A stretch of 64,000 nucleotides of DNA from Microbacterium paludicola (lineage in GTDB: Bacteria > Actinomycetota > Actinomycetes > Actinomycetales > Microbacteriaceae): NCBI RefSeq assembly GCF_015235415.1, contig NZ_JADGLL010000002.1, positions 1-64,000 of the forward strand. Reading direction: 5' to 3'. Made by a program: the position numbers and the translations under genes. Each line of letters opens with the position of its first letter. Within the stretch, counting starts at the first letter, position 1. Below are positions 45,654 through 55,296 of the stretch, piece after piece. The notes under the pieces were generated by a model that worked only from the letters and a program-made list of their open reading frames with translations, was not told the DNA's origin and made no database searches.

Positions 45654-47039
45654 GTGACCGTCCGCATCTACGACTCCCGCGCGCAGACCCTGCGCGACTT
45701 CGTGCCGCTCGTGCCCGGGAACGTGTCGATGTACGTGTGCGGTCCCACGGTGCAGTCGGGCCCCCACATCGGGCACCTGCGCGGTGCGCTCGCGTTCGAC
45801 CTGATGCGCCGCTGGCTCGAGCACCGCTTCGGGCGGGTCACTCTCGTGCGCAACGTCACCGACATCGACGACAAGGTGCTCGAGAAGGCCACGCCCGACG
45901 AGCCATGGTGGGCGCTCGCGTACCGGATCGAGCAGGAGTTCACGGCGGCGTATTCCGCGATCGGCATCCTGCCGCCGACGTACGAGCCGCGCGCGACCGC
46001 ATCCGTCCCGCAGATGCAGGAGCTCATCGCGCGGCTGATCGAGCGCGGCCACGCGTATGCCGCGGCGGGCGACGTGTACTTCGACGTGCGCTCGTGGCCC
46101 GAGTACGGCGCGCTCACGCGCCAGTCGCTCGACGCCATGGAGCCCGCGGCGGATGCGGATCCGCGCGGCAAGCGGGATCCGCGCGACTTCGCGCTGTGGA
46201 AGGGCACCAAGGAGGGCGAGCCGTCCTCTGCGACGTGGGAGTCGCCGTGGGGCGCGGGCCGGCCCGGGTGGCACATCGAGTGCTCGGCCATGTCGCGCCG
46301 CTACCTCGGCGCCGAGTTCGACATCCACGGCGGCGGGCTCGATCTGCGCTTCCCGCATCACGAGAACGAGCTGGCGCAGTCGACCGCGGCGGGGGATCCG
46401 TTCGCGCGCTTCTGGGTGCACAACGGCCTGGTGACGGTCGACGGCCAGAAGATGTCGAAGTCGCTCGGCAACTTCACGCTCGCGCACGACCTGCTCGCCG
46501 CGCGCCCCGCGCCCGTCGTGCGCTACGCGCTCGCCGCGGCGCACTACCGTTCGAGCCTGGACGTCTCGGAGGGCGCGCTCGACGAGGCCGCCGCCGCGCT
46601 CGGGCGGATCACGGGGTTCCTCGCCAGGGCGGAGCGCCAGCTGGGCACGGCGGACACCTCCGACGTGCCGGAGGCATTCGCCGCGGCGATGGACGACGAC
46701 CTCGGCGTGCCGCAGGCGCTCGCGGTGCTGCACGAGACCGTGCGCGCCGGCAACACCGCCCTCGACGCCGGGGATCAGGCTGCGCTCCGCGCGGCGCACC
46801 AGCGCGTGACGGCGATGGTACGCGTGCTCGGGCTCGACGTCGCCGCCGAGCCCGAGTCGACGGCATCCGGTGCGCAAGCCGCCCTCTCGACCCTCGTCGA
46901 GCAGCTCATCGCGCAGCGCGCCGAGGCGCGCGCATCGAAGGACTGGGCGACCGCCGACCGCATCCGCGACCTGTTCGCGGCCGCGGGGGTCGCCCTCGAA
47001 GACAACACCGACGGAACAGTCTGGAGTATCAATGGCTAA
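45654..47039 (+). CDS. cysS: Cysteinyl-tRNA synthetase
   Basis: A 461-residue class I synthetase. The HIGH-type motif PHIGH is at residues 37-41, the zinc-ligand Cys29 precedes it (YVCGPTVQ), and [10 protein letters not shown] contributes further zinc ligands near residue 203. KMSKS is at 266-270. The DALR-like C-terminal helices are present. The related mycothiol ligase MshC is shorter and has a different surround, so cysS is preferred. Overlaps rlmB by 8 nt. Confidence 0.95.
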   Translation: MTVRIYDSRAQTLRDFVPLVPGNVSMYVCGPTVQSGPHIGHLRGALAFDLMRRWLEHRFGRVTLVRNVTDIDDKVLEKATPDEPWWALAYRIEQEFTAAYSAIGILPPTYEPRATASVPQMQELIARLIERGHAYAAAGDVYFDVRSWPEYGALTRQSLDAMEPAADADPRGKRDPRDFALWKGTKEGEPSSATWESPWGAGRPGWHIECSAMSRRYLGAEFDIHGGGLDLRFPHHENELAQSTAAGDPFARFWVHNGLVTVDGQKMSKSLGNFTLAHDLLAARPAPVVRYALAAAHYRSSLDVSEGALDEAAAALGRITGFLARAERQLGTADTSDVPEAFAAAMDDDLGVPQALAVLHETVRAGNTALDAGDQAALRAAHQRVTAMVRVLGLDVAAEPESTASGAQAALSTLVEQLIAQRAEARASKDWATADRIRDLFAAAGVALEDNTDGTVWSING

Positions 47040-48012
47040 TACGGGTCGCCCCGGCGCAGGCCGCGGCAAGAAGAAGGGCCCCACGAAGGGCTCGGGCGGG
47101 CTCGGCCGCAAGGCGCTCGAGGGAAGGGGACCGACGCCCAAGGCGGAGGACCGCGTCTATCACGTCGCCCACAAGCGCAAGCAGGCCGCCGAGCGTCTGT
47201 CGGCCAAGCGCGGCACGGGCCCGAAGCCCACCACGCGGGCGCCCCGCGCGAAGGGCGACACGGACATCGAGTTCGTGACCGGCCGCAACTCGGTGCTCGA
47301 GGCGCTGCGCGCGAAGATCCCCGCGACCGCGTTCTACATCGCCCAGCGCGTGGAGATGGACGACCGCGTCAAGGAGATGCTGTCCATCGCGAAGCACCGC
47401 GACATTCCCATGCTCGAGGTCACGCGCCCCGAGCTCGACAGGATGGCCGGCTTCGACGGCGTGCACCAGGGTGTCGCGCTCAAGGTTCCGCCGTACGAGT
47501 ACGCGCACCCGCAGGATCTGCTCGAGCAGGTCATCGACCGCGGCGAGACACCGCTGTTCGTCGCGCTCGACGGCGTCACCGATGCCCGCAACCTCGGCGC
47601 GATCATCCGCTCGACCGCCGCGTTCGGCGGCCACGCGGTCATCGTGCCGCAGCGTCGTTCGGCGGGAATGAACTCGGGCGCGTGGAAGACCAGCGCCGGC
47701 GCCGCCGCGCGCATCCCGGTCGCGATGGCGACGAACCTCACCGCCATGCTGAAGGACTTCAAGAAGCAGGGCGTGTTCGTGCTCGGCCTCGACGGCGGCG
47801 GCGACGTCTCGCTGCCGTCGCTCGGCCTCGCCGACCGTCCGGTCGTGGTGGTCGTCGGCAGCGAGGGCAAGGGCCTGTCGCGCCTTGTCACCGAGACGTG
47901 CGATCAGGTCGTCTCGATCCCGATCTCGTCGGCGACCGAGTCGCTCAACGCCGGCATCGCGGCATCCGTCGCGCTGTACCAGATCGCCACCCTGCGCCAG
48001 TTGCAGGACTGA
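47032..48012 (+). CDS. rlmB: 23S rRNA 2'-O-ribose methyltransferase (RlmB/SpoU family)
   Basis: A 326-residue SPOUT enzyme. A basic Gly/Lys-rich N-terminal extension (residues 1-75) is typical of actinobacteria. A substrate-binding domain follows, starting [14 protein letters not shown] (near residue 82). The knotted methyltransferase domain has [21 protein letters not shown] (near 180), [15 protein letters not shown] and [22 protein letters not shown]. It probably methylates G2251-equivalent of 23S rRNA, inferred from family. Next to cysS as in mycobacteria. Confidence 0.93.
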   Translation: MANTGRPGAGRGKKKGPTKGSGGLGRKALEGRGPTPKAEDRVYHVAHKRKQAAERLSAKRGTGPKPTTRAPRAKGDTDIEFVTGRNSVLEALRAKIPATAFYIAQRVEMDDRVKEMLSIAKHRDIPMLEVTRPELDRMAGFDGVHQGVALKVPPYEYAHPQDLLEQVIDRGETPLFVALDGVTDARNLGAIIRSTAAFGGHAVIVPQRRSAGMNSGAWKTSAGAAARIPVAMATNLTAMLKDFKKQGVFVLGLDGGGDVSLPSLGLADRPVVVVVGSEGKGLSRLVTETCDQVVSIPISSATESLNAGIAASVALYQIATLRQLQD

Positions 48013-48113
48013 CCGGGAATGCGGATCGCCCGCCGGCGTTGGCGAGGATGATCCCGGATCCCCGGATCGGCTCGAGCAGTTCCCGAACCAGCCTTACCCG
48101 ACAGGAGTGTGAC

Positions 48114-48755
48114 ATGGCCCGCATCGCCGTCATCGGAGGCACCGGCTACGCCGGCGGCCACATCGTGAAGGAGGCCGCGGACCGCAGTCACACCGTCGTC
48201 TCGGTCGCCCGCAAGGTGCCGGCCCAGCGCGTCCCGGGCGTCACGTACGTCGAGGGATCGCTGCTCGACATCCCGGGGCTCCTCGCCGAGCTGCAGGGTG
48301 TCGACGCGATCATCCTCGCCGTCGCGCCGCGCGGGGACATGGCGGGCAAGGTCCGTCCGGCGGTCGCCGAGCTCGTGGCAGAGCTGCCGCAGGGCGTGCG
48401 CCTCGGCGTCATCGGCGGTGCGGGCGGCAGCCTCGTCGCGGAGGGCGGCCCCCGCCTCGTCGATGCGGGCCAGTTCCCCGAGGACTTCAAGCCCGAGGCC
48501 CTCGAGGCGATCGGCGTGCTCGACGACCTGCTCGAGGCGCCCGAGTCGGTCGACTGGTTCTTCGTCCACCCGGCAGCGGGCTTCGGCGGATTCGCCCCGG
48601 GCGAGCGCACCGGCCACTACCGCACGGGCGGCGACATCCTCGTCTCGGACGAGCAGGGTGAGTCGTACATCTCCGGCGAGGACTTCGCGATCGCGATGAT
48701 CGACGAGATCGAGACCCCGAAGCACCGTCGCGCGCGGTTCACCGTCGGCTACTGA
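48114..48755 (+). CDS. NAD(P)H-binding reductase-like protein (NmrA/YwnB type)
   Basis: A 213-residue Rossmann protein starting MARIAVIGGTGYAGGHIVKEA with a canonical GxxGxxG site (residues 8-14). It contains LGVIGGAGGSLV near residue 100 and DWFFVHPAAGFGGFAPGERTG near residue 146. Similar proteins are annotated as NADH-flavin reductases or SDR-like; activity is unknown. CAGGAG lies 8 nt before the ATG. The long open frame upstream is a shadow of rlmB. Confidence 0.85.
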   Translation: MARIAVIGGTGYAGGHIVKEAADRSHTVVSVARKVPAQRVPGVTYVEGSLLDIPGLLAELQGVDAIILAVAPRGDMAGKVRPAVAELVAELPQGVRLGVIGGAGGSLVAEGGPRLVDAGQFPEDFKPEALEAIGVLDDLLEAPESVDWFFVHPAAGFGGFAPGERTGHYRTGGDILVSDEQGESYISGEDFAIAMIDEIETPKHRRARFTVGY

Positions 48756-48764
48756 GCCGCGGGC

Positions 48765-50045
48765 TCAGACGAGGTCGCGCCAGTCGACCTCGGGGGAGCG
48801 GGTGCCGATCGGCGCCGTCAGGGTCTCGGTGAGGGGACCCATGATGGTCGCCTCGTCGCGGCGGTGGCTGAGGACGTCGCGGATGTAGCTCGTCAGCACC
48901 TCCGCGAGGGGGACGGATGCCTCGCGCTGCTCCTGCAGGAACCAGCGGTGTTCGAGCACTTGGTGGTAGACCTCGGCGGGCTCGAGCTTGCCGCGCAGCT
49001 CGAACGGGATGGCGCGCACGACCGGCTCGAACACCTGCGTCAGCCACTCGTGCGCGGCGAGCTCCTCTTCCTCCTCGGAGCGCCCCGCGCGCAGGCGGAA
49101 CTCGTCGAGGTCGTTCAGCAGGCGCCGCGCCTGGTTCTCCTCCACGTCGAGGCCGGTCAGGCGGATGAGGCGGCGCGTGTGGTGCCCGGCGTCCACGACC
49201 TTCGGCTGGATGGACACGCGGGTGCCCGACGCCTCGGTCTCGATCGACATCTCGTCGATGTCGAAGCCGAGCTCGTTCAGATGGCGGACGCGCTCGGTGA
49301 TGCGCCACACCTCGCTCACCGAGAAGGTCTGCTCGTCGTGGATGGCGCTCCACAGGCCGCGATAGGCCGACACGATCCCGTCGGCGACGGCGACCGGATC
49401 CACGCCCTCGACGCGGCCGCTGGCGGCGAGATCCAGGATCTCGCCGGCGATGTTCGTGCGCGCGAGATCCAGGTCGTGGTCGCGCTGTCCGTCGCTCAGG
49501 CCGTCCTCGTGCAGCTCGCCGGTCTCGGCGTCGACGAGGTACGCGGCGAACGCTCCCGCGTCGCGGCGGAACAGCGTGTTCGACAGCGAGACGTCGCCCC
49601 AGTAGAAGCCGACGTTGTGCAGCCGCACGAGCAGCAGCGCGAGCGCGTCGACAAGGCGGGTCGCCGTGTCGGGCCGCAGCGAGTGGGTGAACAGCGCGCG
49701 GTACGGCATCGAGAACTTCAGGTGCGCGGTGACGAGCGCGGCCGGCAGGGGAGCGCCCTGCGGGGTGTGACGTCCGGCGATGACAGCGACGCGGCGCACG
49801 CACGGCACATCCAGCTTGGCGAGCGCGCCCAGCATGTCGTACTCGCGCTGCGCCATCTCGGCCGTGGTCTCCTTGACGGCGATGACCTGCCCCGACAGCT
49901 CGCTGAAGCGCACGATGTGCCGGGAGATGCCCTTGGGCAGCTTCACGATGTGCTGCGCGGGCCAGTCCTCGAGCCGCGTGGACCAGGGCAGCGTGAGCAG
50001 CTGGGGGTCGGTCTCGGCGGCGGTGATGCGCAGGGAGTCGGGCAC
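48765..50045 (-). CDS. DUF4032 domain protein with kinase-like fold
   Basis: A 426-residue cytosolic protein. The N-terminal half resembles a degenerate lipopolysaccharide-kinase/protein-kinase-like fold: IAVKETTAEMAQREYDML (a candidate Lys-Glu pair near residues 58-68), a catalytic-loop-like GFYWGDVSLSNTLFRR (near 145), and YLVDAETGEL (DFG-like, near 167). The C-terminal half is the DUF4032 region. Actinobacteria carry one conserved copy; function is unknown. Its kinase-like Asp and Asn residues are present, so activity is possible. Confidence 0.8.
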   Translation of the reverse strand: MPDSLRITAAETDPQLLTLPWSTRLEDWPAQHIVKLPKGISRHIVRFSELSGQVIAVKETTAEMAQREYDMLGALAKLDVPCVRRVAVIAGRHTPQGAPLPAALVTAHLKFSMPYRALFTHSLRPDTATRLVDALALLLVRLHNVGFYWGDVSLSNTLFRRDAGAFAAYLVDAETGELHEDGLSDGQRDHDLDLARTNIAGEILDLAASGRVEGVDPVAVADGIVSAYRGLWSAIHDEQTFSVSEVWRITERVRHLNELGFDIDEMSIETEASGTRVSIQPKVVDAGHHTRRLIRLTGLDVEENQARRLLNDLDEFRLRAGRSEEEEELAAHEWLTQVFEPVVRAIPFELRGKLEPAEVYHQVLEHRWFLQEQREASVPLAEVLTSYIRDVLSHRRDEATIMGPLTETLTAPIGTRSPEVDWRDLV

Positions 50046-50087
50046 GGATCGCCTCCGGGTCGGGTATCGGGGTGCAGGGAGAACAGA

Positions 50088-50124
50088 ACGGCGCGGGCAG
50101 ATCGCTGTGATCCGCCCGCGCCGT
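50088..50124 (-). terminator. Terminator of the sugar-ATPase gene
   Basis: On the minus strand ACGGCGCGGGC plus GATC pairs with GATC plus GCCCGCGCCGT (single unpaired bases between), followed by TCTGTTCT. Confidence 0.85.
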
Positions 50125-50137
50125 CAGGTGTGGTGCG

Positions 50138-51238
<1,101 letters not shown>

Positions 51239-51251
51239 TTCTTCTCCTTCA

Positions 51252-51269
51252 CCGGCAGGTACGTGCCGG
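51252..51269. promoter_or_regulatory. 18-bp imperfect palindrome upstream of the sugar ATPase
   Basis: CCGGCAGGTACGTGCCGG is symmetric at 16 of 18 positions and lies 14-31 nt before the ATG at 51238, overlapping the probable leader. It could be an operator or an mRNA hairpin. Confidence 0.5.
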
Positions 51270-51493
51270 ACGATCCGTAGTGATGGAGCGACGGGATGAG
51301 CCGCCGCCGACCCGCCTTTGGGTCTCGATCAGTATTGCATGACCGGCGGCCGGCCCGGCATCCGGGCGTGTCGCCGCGGTGTGCCGCGCCGCGTATCGCC
51401 GTCCTGTCTGGGTTTCTCCCAGCAGCCGTGGCTAGCATCGAGGACGTTGTGGCCGGTGTCTCCGGCCCCGAGATCCACGTTCCAAGAGGTTGC

Positions 51494-52414
51494 ATGTCAA
51501 GCGACGAGACGGGCCAGACCCCCGATGCGCGTGGCCGTCGTGATGCGGTGCGCGAGAAGGCCCAGCAGGTCAAGGCGCGTCAGTCGCGCAATCGGGTGCT
51601 GCGTCTTTCGGCGATCCTGCTCGTCGGCTTCGCCGCCGTCGCGGGGGCCGCGTACTGGGTGACGAGCGCAGTCCTGCCGACGCTCTCGGAGCCGACGCTC
51701 AACCCCACCGCCATGACGGATGACGGCGTGGTCATCGACCGGGCCCTCCAGCGGGAGACGGCCGGCGAGGTCCCCGAGGAGCCGGCGGAGGGCGAGGAGG
51801 CCCCCGCTCCCGAGGAGACCCCCGCGACCGAGCCGATCCGGATCCACCTCTTCGTCGACTACCTCTCCGAGGCGGCCGGCGAGTTCCAGCGCGCGAACGC
51901 GACCCAGCTGACCGAGTGGGTCGACCAGGGTGCGGTCGAGCTCGTGTACCACCCGGTCGCCCTGCTGACCTCGAAGTCGAACGGCACCAAGTACTCGCAG
52001 CGCGCCGCGGGCGCCGCCGCGTGCGTCTACGAGCACGCGCCCGAGGCCTTCATCGCGTTCAACAACGAGCTGCTGACGAACCAGCCCCCGGTCGACAGCG
52101 ACGGCTACACCGACGCGGAGCTCGCCGACCGAGCGATCGCGACGGGAGCCGACGACACCAGGGCCGTGCGCGCCTGCATCGAGAACGAGGACTTCTTCGG
52201 GTGGGCCCGCGAGGCCACCGAGCGCGCGCTGAACGAGCCGCTGCCGGGAACCGGCGACGTCTCGCTCACGGGTGCCCCGATGATCCTCGTCAACGGCGAG
52301 CCCTACGTCGGCTCGCTCGACAAGCCCGAGGAGTTCGCGGCCTTCCTGCTCGCGCTCGACAGCGAGGAGTACCTCAAGACCGCACAGCCCGAGGACGAGT
52401 CCGAGGGGCAGTGA
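51494..52414 (+). CDS. DsbA-fold membrane-anchored protein lacking the CxxC motif
   Basis: A 306-residue protein with a charged cytoplasmic N-terminus (residues 1-38), one membrane helix (about 39-62), a Pro/Glu-rich linker, and a DsbA-like thioredoxin domain from residue 116. The fold is clear from IRIHLFVDYL, LVYHPVALL and the cis-Pro loop SLTGAPMILVNGEP. At the catalytic position (residues 125-128) the sequence is SEAA where homologues have CPxC, so thiol oxidase activity is very unlikely. Two other Cys remain (ACVYEH, ACIENE). It may be a chaperone-like or structural paralogue. Confidence 0.85.
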   Translation: MSSDETGQTPDARGRRDAVREKAQQVKARQSRNRVLRLSAILLVGFAAVAGAAYWVTSAVLPTLSEPTLNPTAMTDDGVVIDRALQRETAGEVPEEPAEGEEAPAPEETPATEPIRIHLFVDYLSEAAGEFQRANATQLTEWVDQGAVELVYHPVALLTSKSNGTKYSQRAAGAAACVYEHAPEAFIAFNNELLTNQPPVDSDGYTDAELADRAIATGADDTRAVRACIENEDFFGWAREATERALNEPLPGTGDVSLTGAPMILVNGEPYVGSLDKPEEFAAFLLALDSEEYLKTAQPEDESEGQ

Positions 52415-52471
52415 GCGTCGGGCGTTCGCGCCCGCTCGGTATGCTGACTCGGTCGCCGTTCTCGGCGCCAC

Positions 52472-52547
52472 GCCGGCTTAGCTCAGTTGGTAGAGCACCT
52501 GTCTTGTAAACAGGGGGTCGTGGGTTCGAACCCCGCAGCCGGCACCA
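52472..52547 (+). tRNA. tRNA-Thr (anticodon TGT)
   Basis: Acceptor GCCGGCT pairs with AGCCGGC, discriminator A and encoded CCA follow. D-stem GCTC/GAGC, anticodon stem CCTGT/ACAGG around CTTGTAA, T-loop TTCGAAC. Confidence 0.96.
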
Positions 52548-52608
52548 TATGAATGCCCTGCGTCGGCCGCGGGGGTCCGTCAGAACGTGATCATCACCCT
52601 GTGACTGG

Positions 52609-52980
52609 TCAGCCGGCGGGGCGGCTGAACAGGTTCACGACATTGCCGTCGGGATCGCGGAACAGCGCGGAGCGGTTGCCCCACGGCATTGTCGACGGCG
52701 GCAGCACCACGTCGCTCAGCTCGGCCTCGAGCCGGGCGAACTCGGCGTCGACGTCGTCCACCTCGAACTCCACGATCACCGAGCGGTTCGCGGAAGGGCC
52801 GACCGCGCCGCCGAGCATCGCCACCGTCGCGGGGCTGGCGATCGCGAGCGTGGCCCCCGGGCCGGTGAACTGTGCGAAGACCGGTGCGGGGCGCGCCGCG
52901 GTCTGGCCCGTGACGCGCTCGTAGAACGCGGCGAGACGGTCGACGTCGTCGGTGATGATGCGGATGGATGCGAACGGCAT
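52609..52980 (-). CDS. VOC-superfamily (glyoxalase-like) protein
   Basis: A 123-residue vicinal-oxygen-chelate protein. It has two beta-alpha-beta-beta-beta repeats, starting MPFASIRIITDDVDRLAAFY and ending ALFRDPDGNVVNLFSR, the hallmark C-terminal strand with Asp/Asn. His/Glu metal ligands are not all present, so catalysis is uncertain. GGAGG precedes the ATG at 52980. The divergent-type WYL regulator gene lies 87 nt upstream on the same strand. Confidence 0.85.
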   Translation of the reverse strand: MPFASIRIITDDVDRLAAFYERVTGQTAARPAPVFAQFTGPGATLAIASPATVAMLGGAVGPSANRSVIVEFEVDDVDAEFARLEAELSDVVLPPSTMPWGNRSALFRDPDGNVVNLFSRPAG

Positions 52981-53067
52981 GGGTGCCTCCGGTCGTGGTG
53001 CGAATTCGATCCTCACCAGCCTCGCGCCGTGGCGCGACAGCGTCCTGTCGGTGTTTCGCAGGATCGA

Positions 53068-53769
53068 TCAGGGCATGTCGTCCATGACCGGGCGAAGCGT
53101 GCCGAACGGGATGTCGAGGTCCTCCCGGCGCAGCGCGCGTGGCGGCGGGCGCTCGTCGGTGAGCTCGGCCGAGATCATCCGATCGCCGCGGAACGCCCGG
53201 GCGCCGTCGCGGAGGCGGCACCACGCGATGAGGTACCAGGTGCCGTCCCGGCCGATGGAGCCGAGCGGCTCGATCTCGCGCTCGGTGATCGACCCGTCGC
53301 GGTCCCGATAGGTCAGGCGCACCACGCGATCCGCGCGCAGGGCGTCGGCGAAGGCCGGCGGCACGGGATCCTCGTCGTCGGGCTCGAGCAGATGCACGCG
53401 CGCCGCCAGGGCCGTCGCCCGCCGGGCGTCCTCCTCGGGCATCACGGCGAGGAGCTTGCGCAGCGCCGTGCCCGCCGAGTGGCGGAAGGGACCCCGGCGG
53501 AGAGCGCCGAGGCCGACCAGCAGTGCGAGTGCCTCATCGGGCGTGAAGCCCATCGGCCCAAGCGTCGCCGACGCGTCGATCGCGTAGCCGCCGGTGCGGC
53601 CCGGATCGGCCCAGATCGGGACGCCGGACTGCTGCAGCGCGGACAGGTCGCGCTCGACGGTGCGGACGGAGACCTCGAAGCGCTCCGCAAGCCAACGCGC
53701 GCTGCGCCGGCGCGGCGATGCCGCCCGCAGTTCCTCGACCAGGGCGTACAGGCGGTCCGTGCGGTTCAC
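53068..53769 (-). CDS. WYL-domain HTH transcriptional regulator
   Basis: A 233-residue regulator. An N-terminal HTH-11 type helix-turn-helix (residues 1-60) contains RTDRLYALVEELRAASP and FEVSVRTVERDLSALQQSGVPI. A WYL ligand-binding domain follows from about residue 130, with GTWYLIAWCRLRDGARAF. The GTG at 53769 is the only start giving the conserved N-terminus; upstream codons run into the IS element. Because the IS begins about 20 bp upstream, the native promoter has probably been lost or replaced. Confidence 0.85.
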   Translation of the reverse strand: MNRTDRLYALVEELRAASPRRRSARWLAERFEVSVRTVERDLSALQQSGVPIWADPGRTGGYAIDASATLGPMGFTPDEALALLVGLGALRRGPFRHSAGTALRKLLAVMPEEDARRATALAARVHLLEPDDEDPVPPAFADALRADRVVRLTYRDRDGSITEREIEPLGSIGRDGTWYLIAWCRLRDGARAFRGDRMISAELTDERPPPRALRREDLDIPFGTLRPVMDDMP

Positions 53770-53824
53770 GTGTCGATCATGCCCCGGGCCTTGGCCCTTG
53801 ATCGTGGACACGGTGTCGGTTCGG

Positions 53825-54732
53825 TTATGCCGCTTCCGCGAGCGTAGCGGAGCGTGCGGCTTCGTAGGCGTTCGGGCTGATGTTGCCGATCGCGGAGTGG
53901 CGCCGGCGAGTGTTGTAGCGGTTCGCCCACCGGAACACGGCCCGGTAGGCGGTGGCCTGGTCCGGGAACGCTGACCGGCCGGCGAGGAGTTCGCGCTTGA
54001 GCGTGGCGTTGAAGCTTTCCGCGAGTGAGTTGTCGGCACTCGTGCCGACCGCGCCCGTGGACTGGGTCACGCCCAGCTGCTCGCAGAGCGCGGCGTAGGC
54101 CTTCGAGGTGTAGACGCTGCCGTGGTCGGAGTGGAAGATCGCGCCGACCAGCGACCCGCGGTCGCGGTGCGCGGCGCGGAGGGCGTCTTCGACGAGTTCG
54201 GTGCGCATGTGTCGGCGACTTGCCAGCCCGCGAGCTTCCGGGAGCCGAGATCGATGCAGGACGCGAGGTAGAGGTTCGTGCCGTCGGCGATAGGCAGGTA
54301 GGTGATGTCGCCCACGTAGCGGCGGCCGGGGTCGCCGACGGAGAAGTCCCGTCCGATCAGGTCGGGGAAGCGCCTGGCGGACTGGTCCGGGATCGTGGTC
54401 TTCACCCGTCGTCGCAACCGGATCCCCGCGAGACGGTGCTCACGCATTACCCGCGCGACGCGCTTGTGATTCACCCGCTCCGCCACGGGCACACCGTCGT
54501 TGAGGTCGGCGGTGATCCTGGGCGCCCCGTAGGCGCGGTCGCCACCCTGAGCGGGGTCTTGCAGCACCCGGATCCGCGCCGCCAACACCGCGTCGTCTGT
54601 CGCCTTCGCGGCTCGCCGCCCGGCGGAGTCCAGCCAGGCGTAGAACGACGAGCGGGCGACCTCGACGACCTCACACAACCGCTTCACGCCGTAGGCGTCC
54701 TTGTGATCCTCAACAAACTGGAAGCGGTTCAC
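53825..54732 (-). pseudogene. IS3-family transposase OrfB, frameshifted
   Basis: The rve-type integrase part is split over two frames. Frame one starts at the GTG at 54732 (VNRFQFVEDHKDAYGVKRLC), contains HTH_21-like RAYGAPRITADLN and the first catalytic Asp in YVGDITYLPIADG, and loses register after GSRKLAGWQVAD. The continuation starts near 54208 (MRTELVEDALRAAHRDRG) with the second Asp in IFHSDHGSVYTS and the Glu in SLAESFNATLKREL. One missing base near 54206-54212 explains the break. This is not the programmed A/B frameshift, which lies upstream. All DDE residues remain. Confidence 0.9.
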
Positions 54733-55058
54733 CAGTTCGTCTCCCCGGCGAAATACTTCGCCGCCTGACGGAGGATGTCCCGCTCCGTCTCGAGCTTGCG
54801 GGCGTCGGCCTGCAAGGCCGCGAGGTCGGCCTCCAACCGGAGGACCTTCGCCGCCTGCGACTCCGGTCGCCCCGTCGCCCCCGGCGGCGACGCAGCGGCA
54901 ACCGTGACCCCGGAGCCGAACTTGTCGACCCACTCTTTCAGCGCACCCCGAGAGATCCCGAGATCCCCGGCGATGCCCTTGAGCGTCGAACCCGGCGTGG
55001 ACTCATACAAGTCCACCGCGCGCTGCCGGAACTCGTCCGTGTAGTTCTTCCTAGCCAT
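54729..55058 (-). CDS. IS3-family transposase OrfA
   Basis: A 109-residue HTH protein starting MARKNYTDEFRQRAVDLYES, with a helix-turn-helix near residues 25-45 (LKGIAGDLGISRGALKEWV) and a C-terminal leucine-zipper-like coiled coil (VLRLEADLAALQADARKLETERDIL). OrfA alone usually represses transposition. It appears intact and overlaps orfB by GTGA. Confidence 0.9.
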   Translation of the reverse strand: MARKNYTDEFRQRAVDLYESTPGSTLKGIAGDLGISRGALKEWVDKFGSGVTVAAASPPGATGRPESQAAKVLRLEADLAALQADARKLETERDILRQAAKYFAGETNW

Positions 55059-55120
55059 CCCTTGGATTCTCGCTTCCCCAGCATCGTGCTGGAATCAGCG
55101 TGTCCAAGATCAGGGGTCAA

Positions 55121-55296
55121 GCGCCCCCGATCGCCGCGGAGGCGCCGCCTCGTGGGTCTCTTCGTGCGATATTCGCGATACCGGTATCCGAAAATGCGGG
55201 GAAAGTCGGCGCGTGAATTCGGCGCCAAAGTGTTCCTCTGGATTTGCATAATGGGCACCGGCATAAAGGCATTCTGTTCACCGGGAGTTTCCCGGA
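55121..55296. promoter_or_regulatory. AT-richer upstream region of the GGDEF-EAL gene
   Basis: No gene is visible. It holds the palindrome GATACCGGTATC (55177-55188), TGCATAAT as a possible extended -10 (about 55244-55251), and a PHO-box-like pair GTTCACC/GTTTCCC with 11-bp period (55276-55293) that also forms the hairpin CCGGGA/TCCCGG. Confidence 0.4.

Larger units (their letters stand above)
53791..55120 (-). mobile_element. Decayed IS3-family insertion sequence
   Basis: A 1.33-kb element with two overlapping minus-strand ORFs. Its terminal inverted repeats are about 26 bp and imperfect: the left end runs TTGGCCCTTGATCGTGGACA from 53791, the right end on the minus strand runs TTGACCCCTGATCTTGGACA from 55120. 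No clear target-site duplication was found. orfB has a one-base deletion, so the element should be immobile on its own. Confidence 0.9.
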
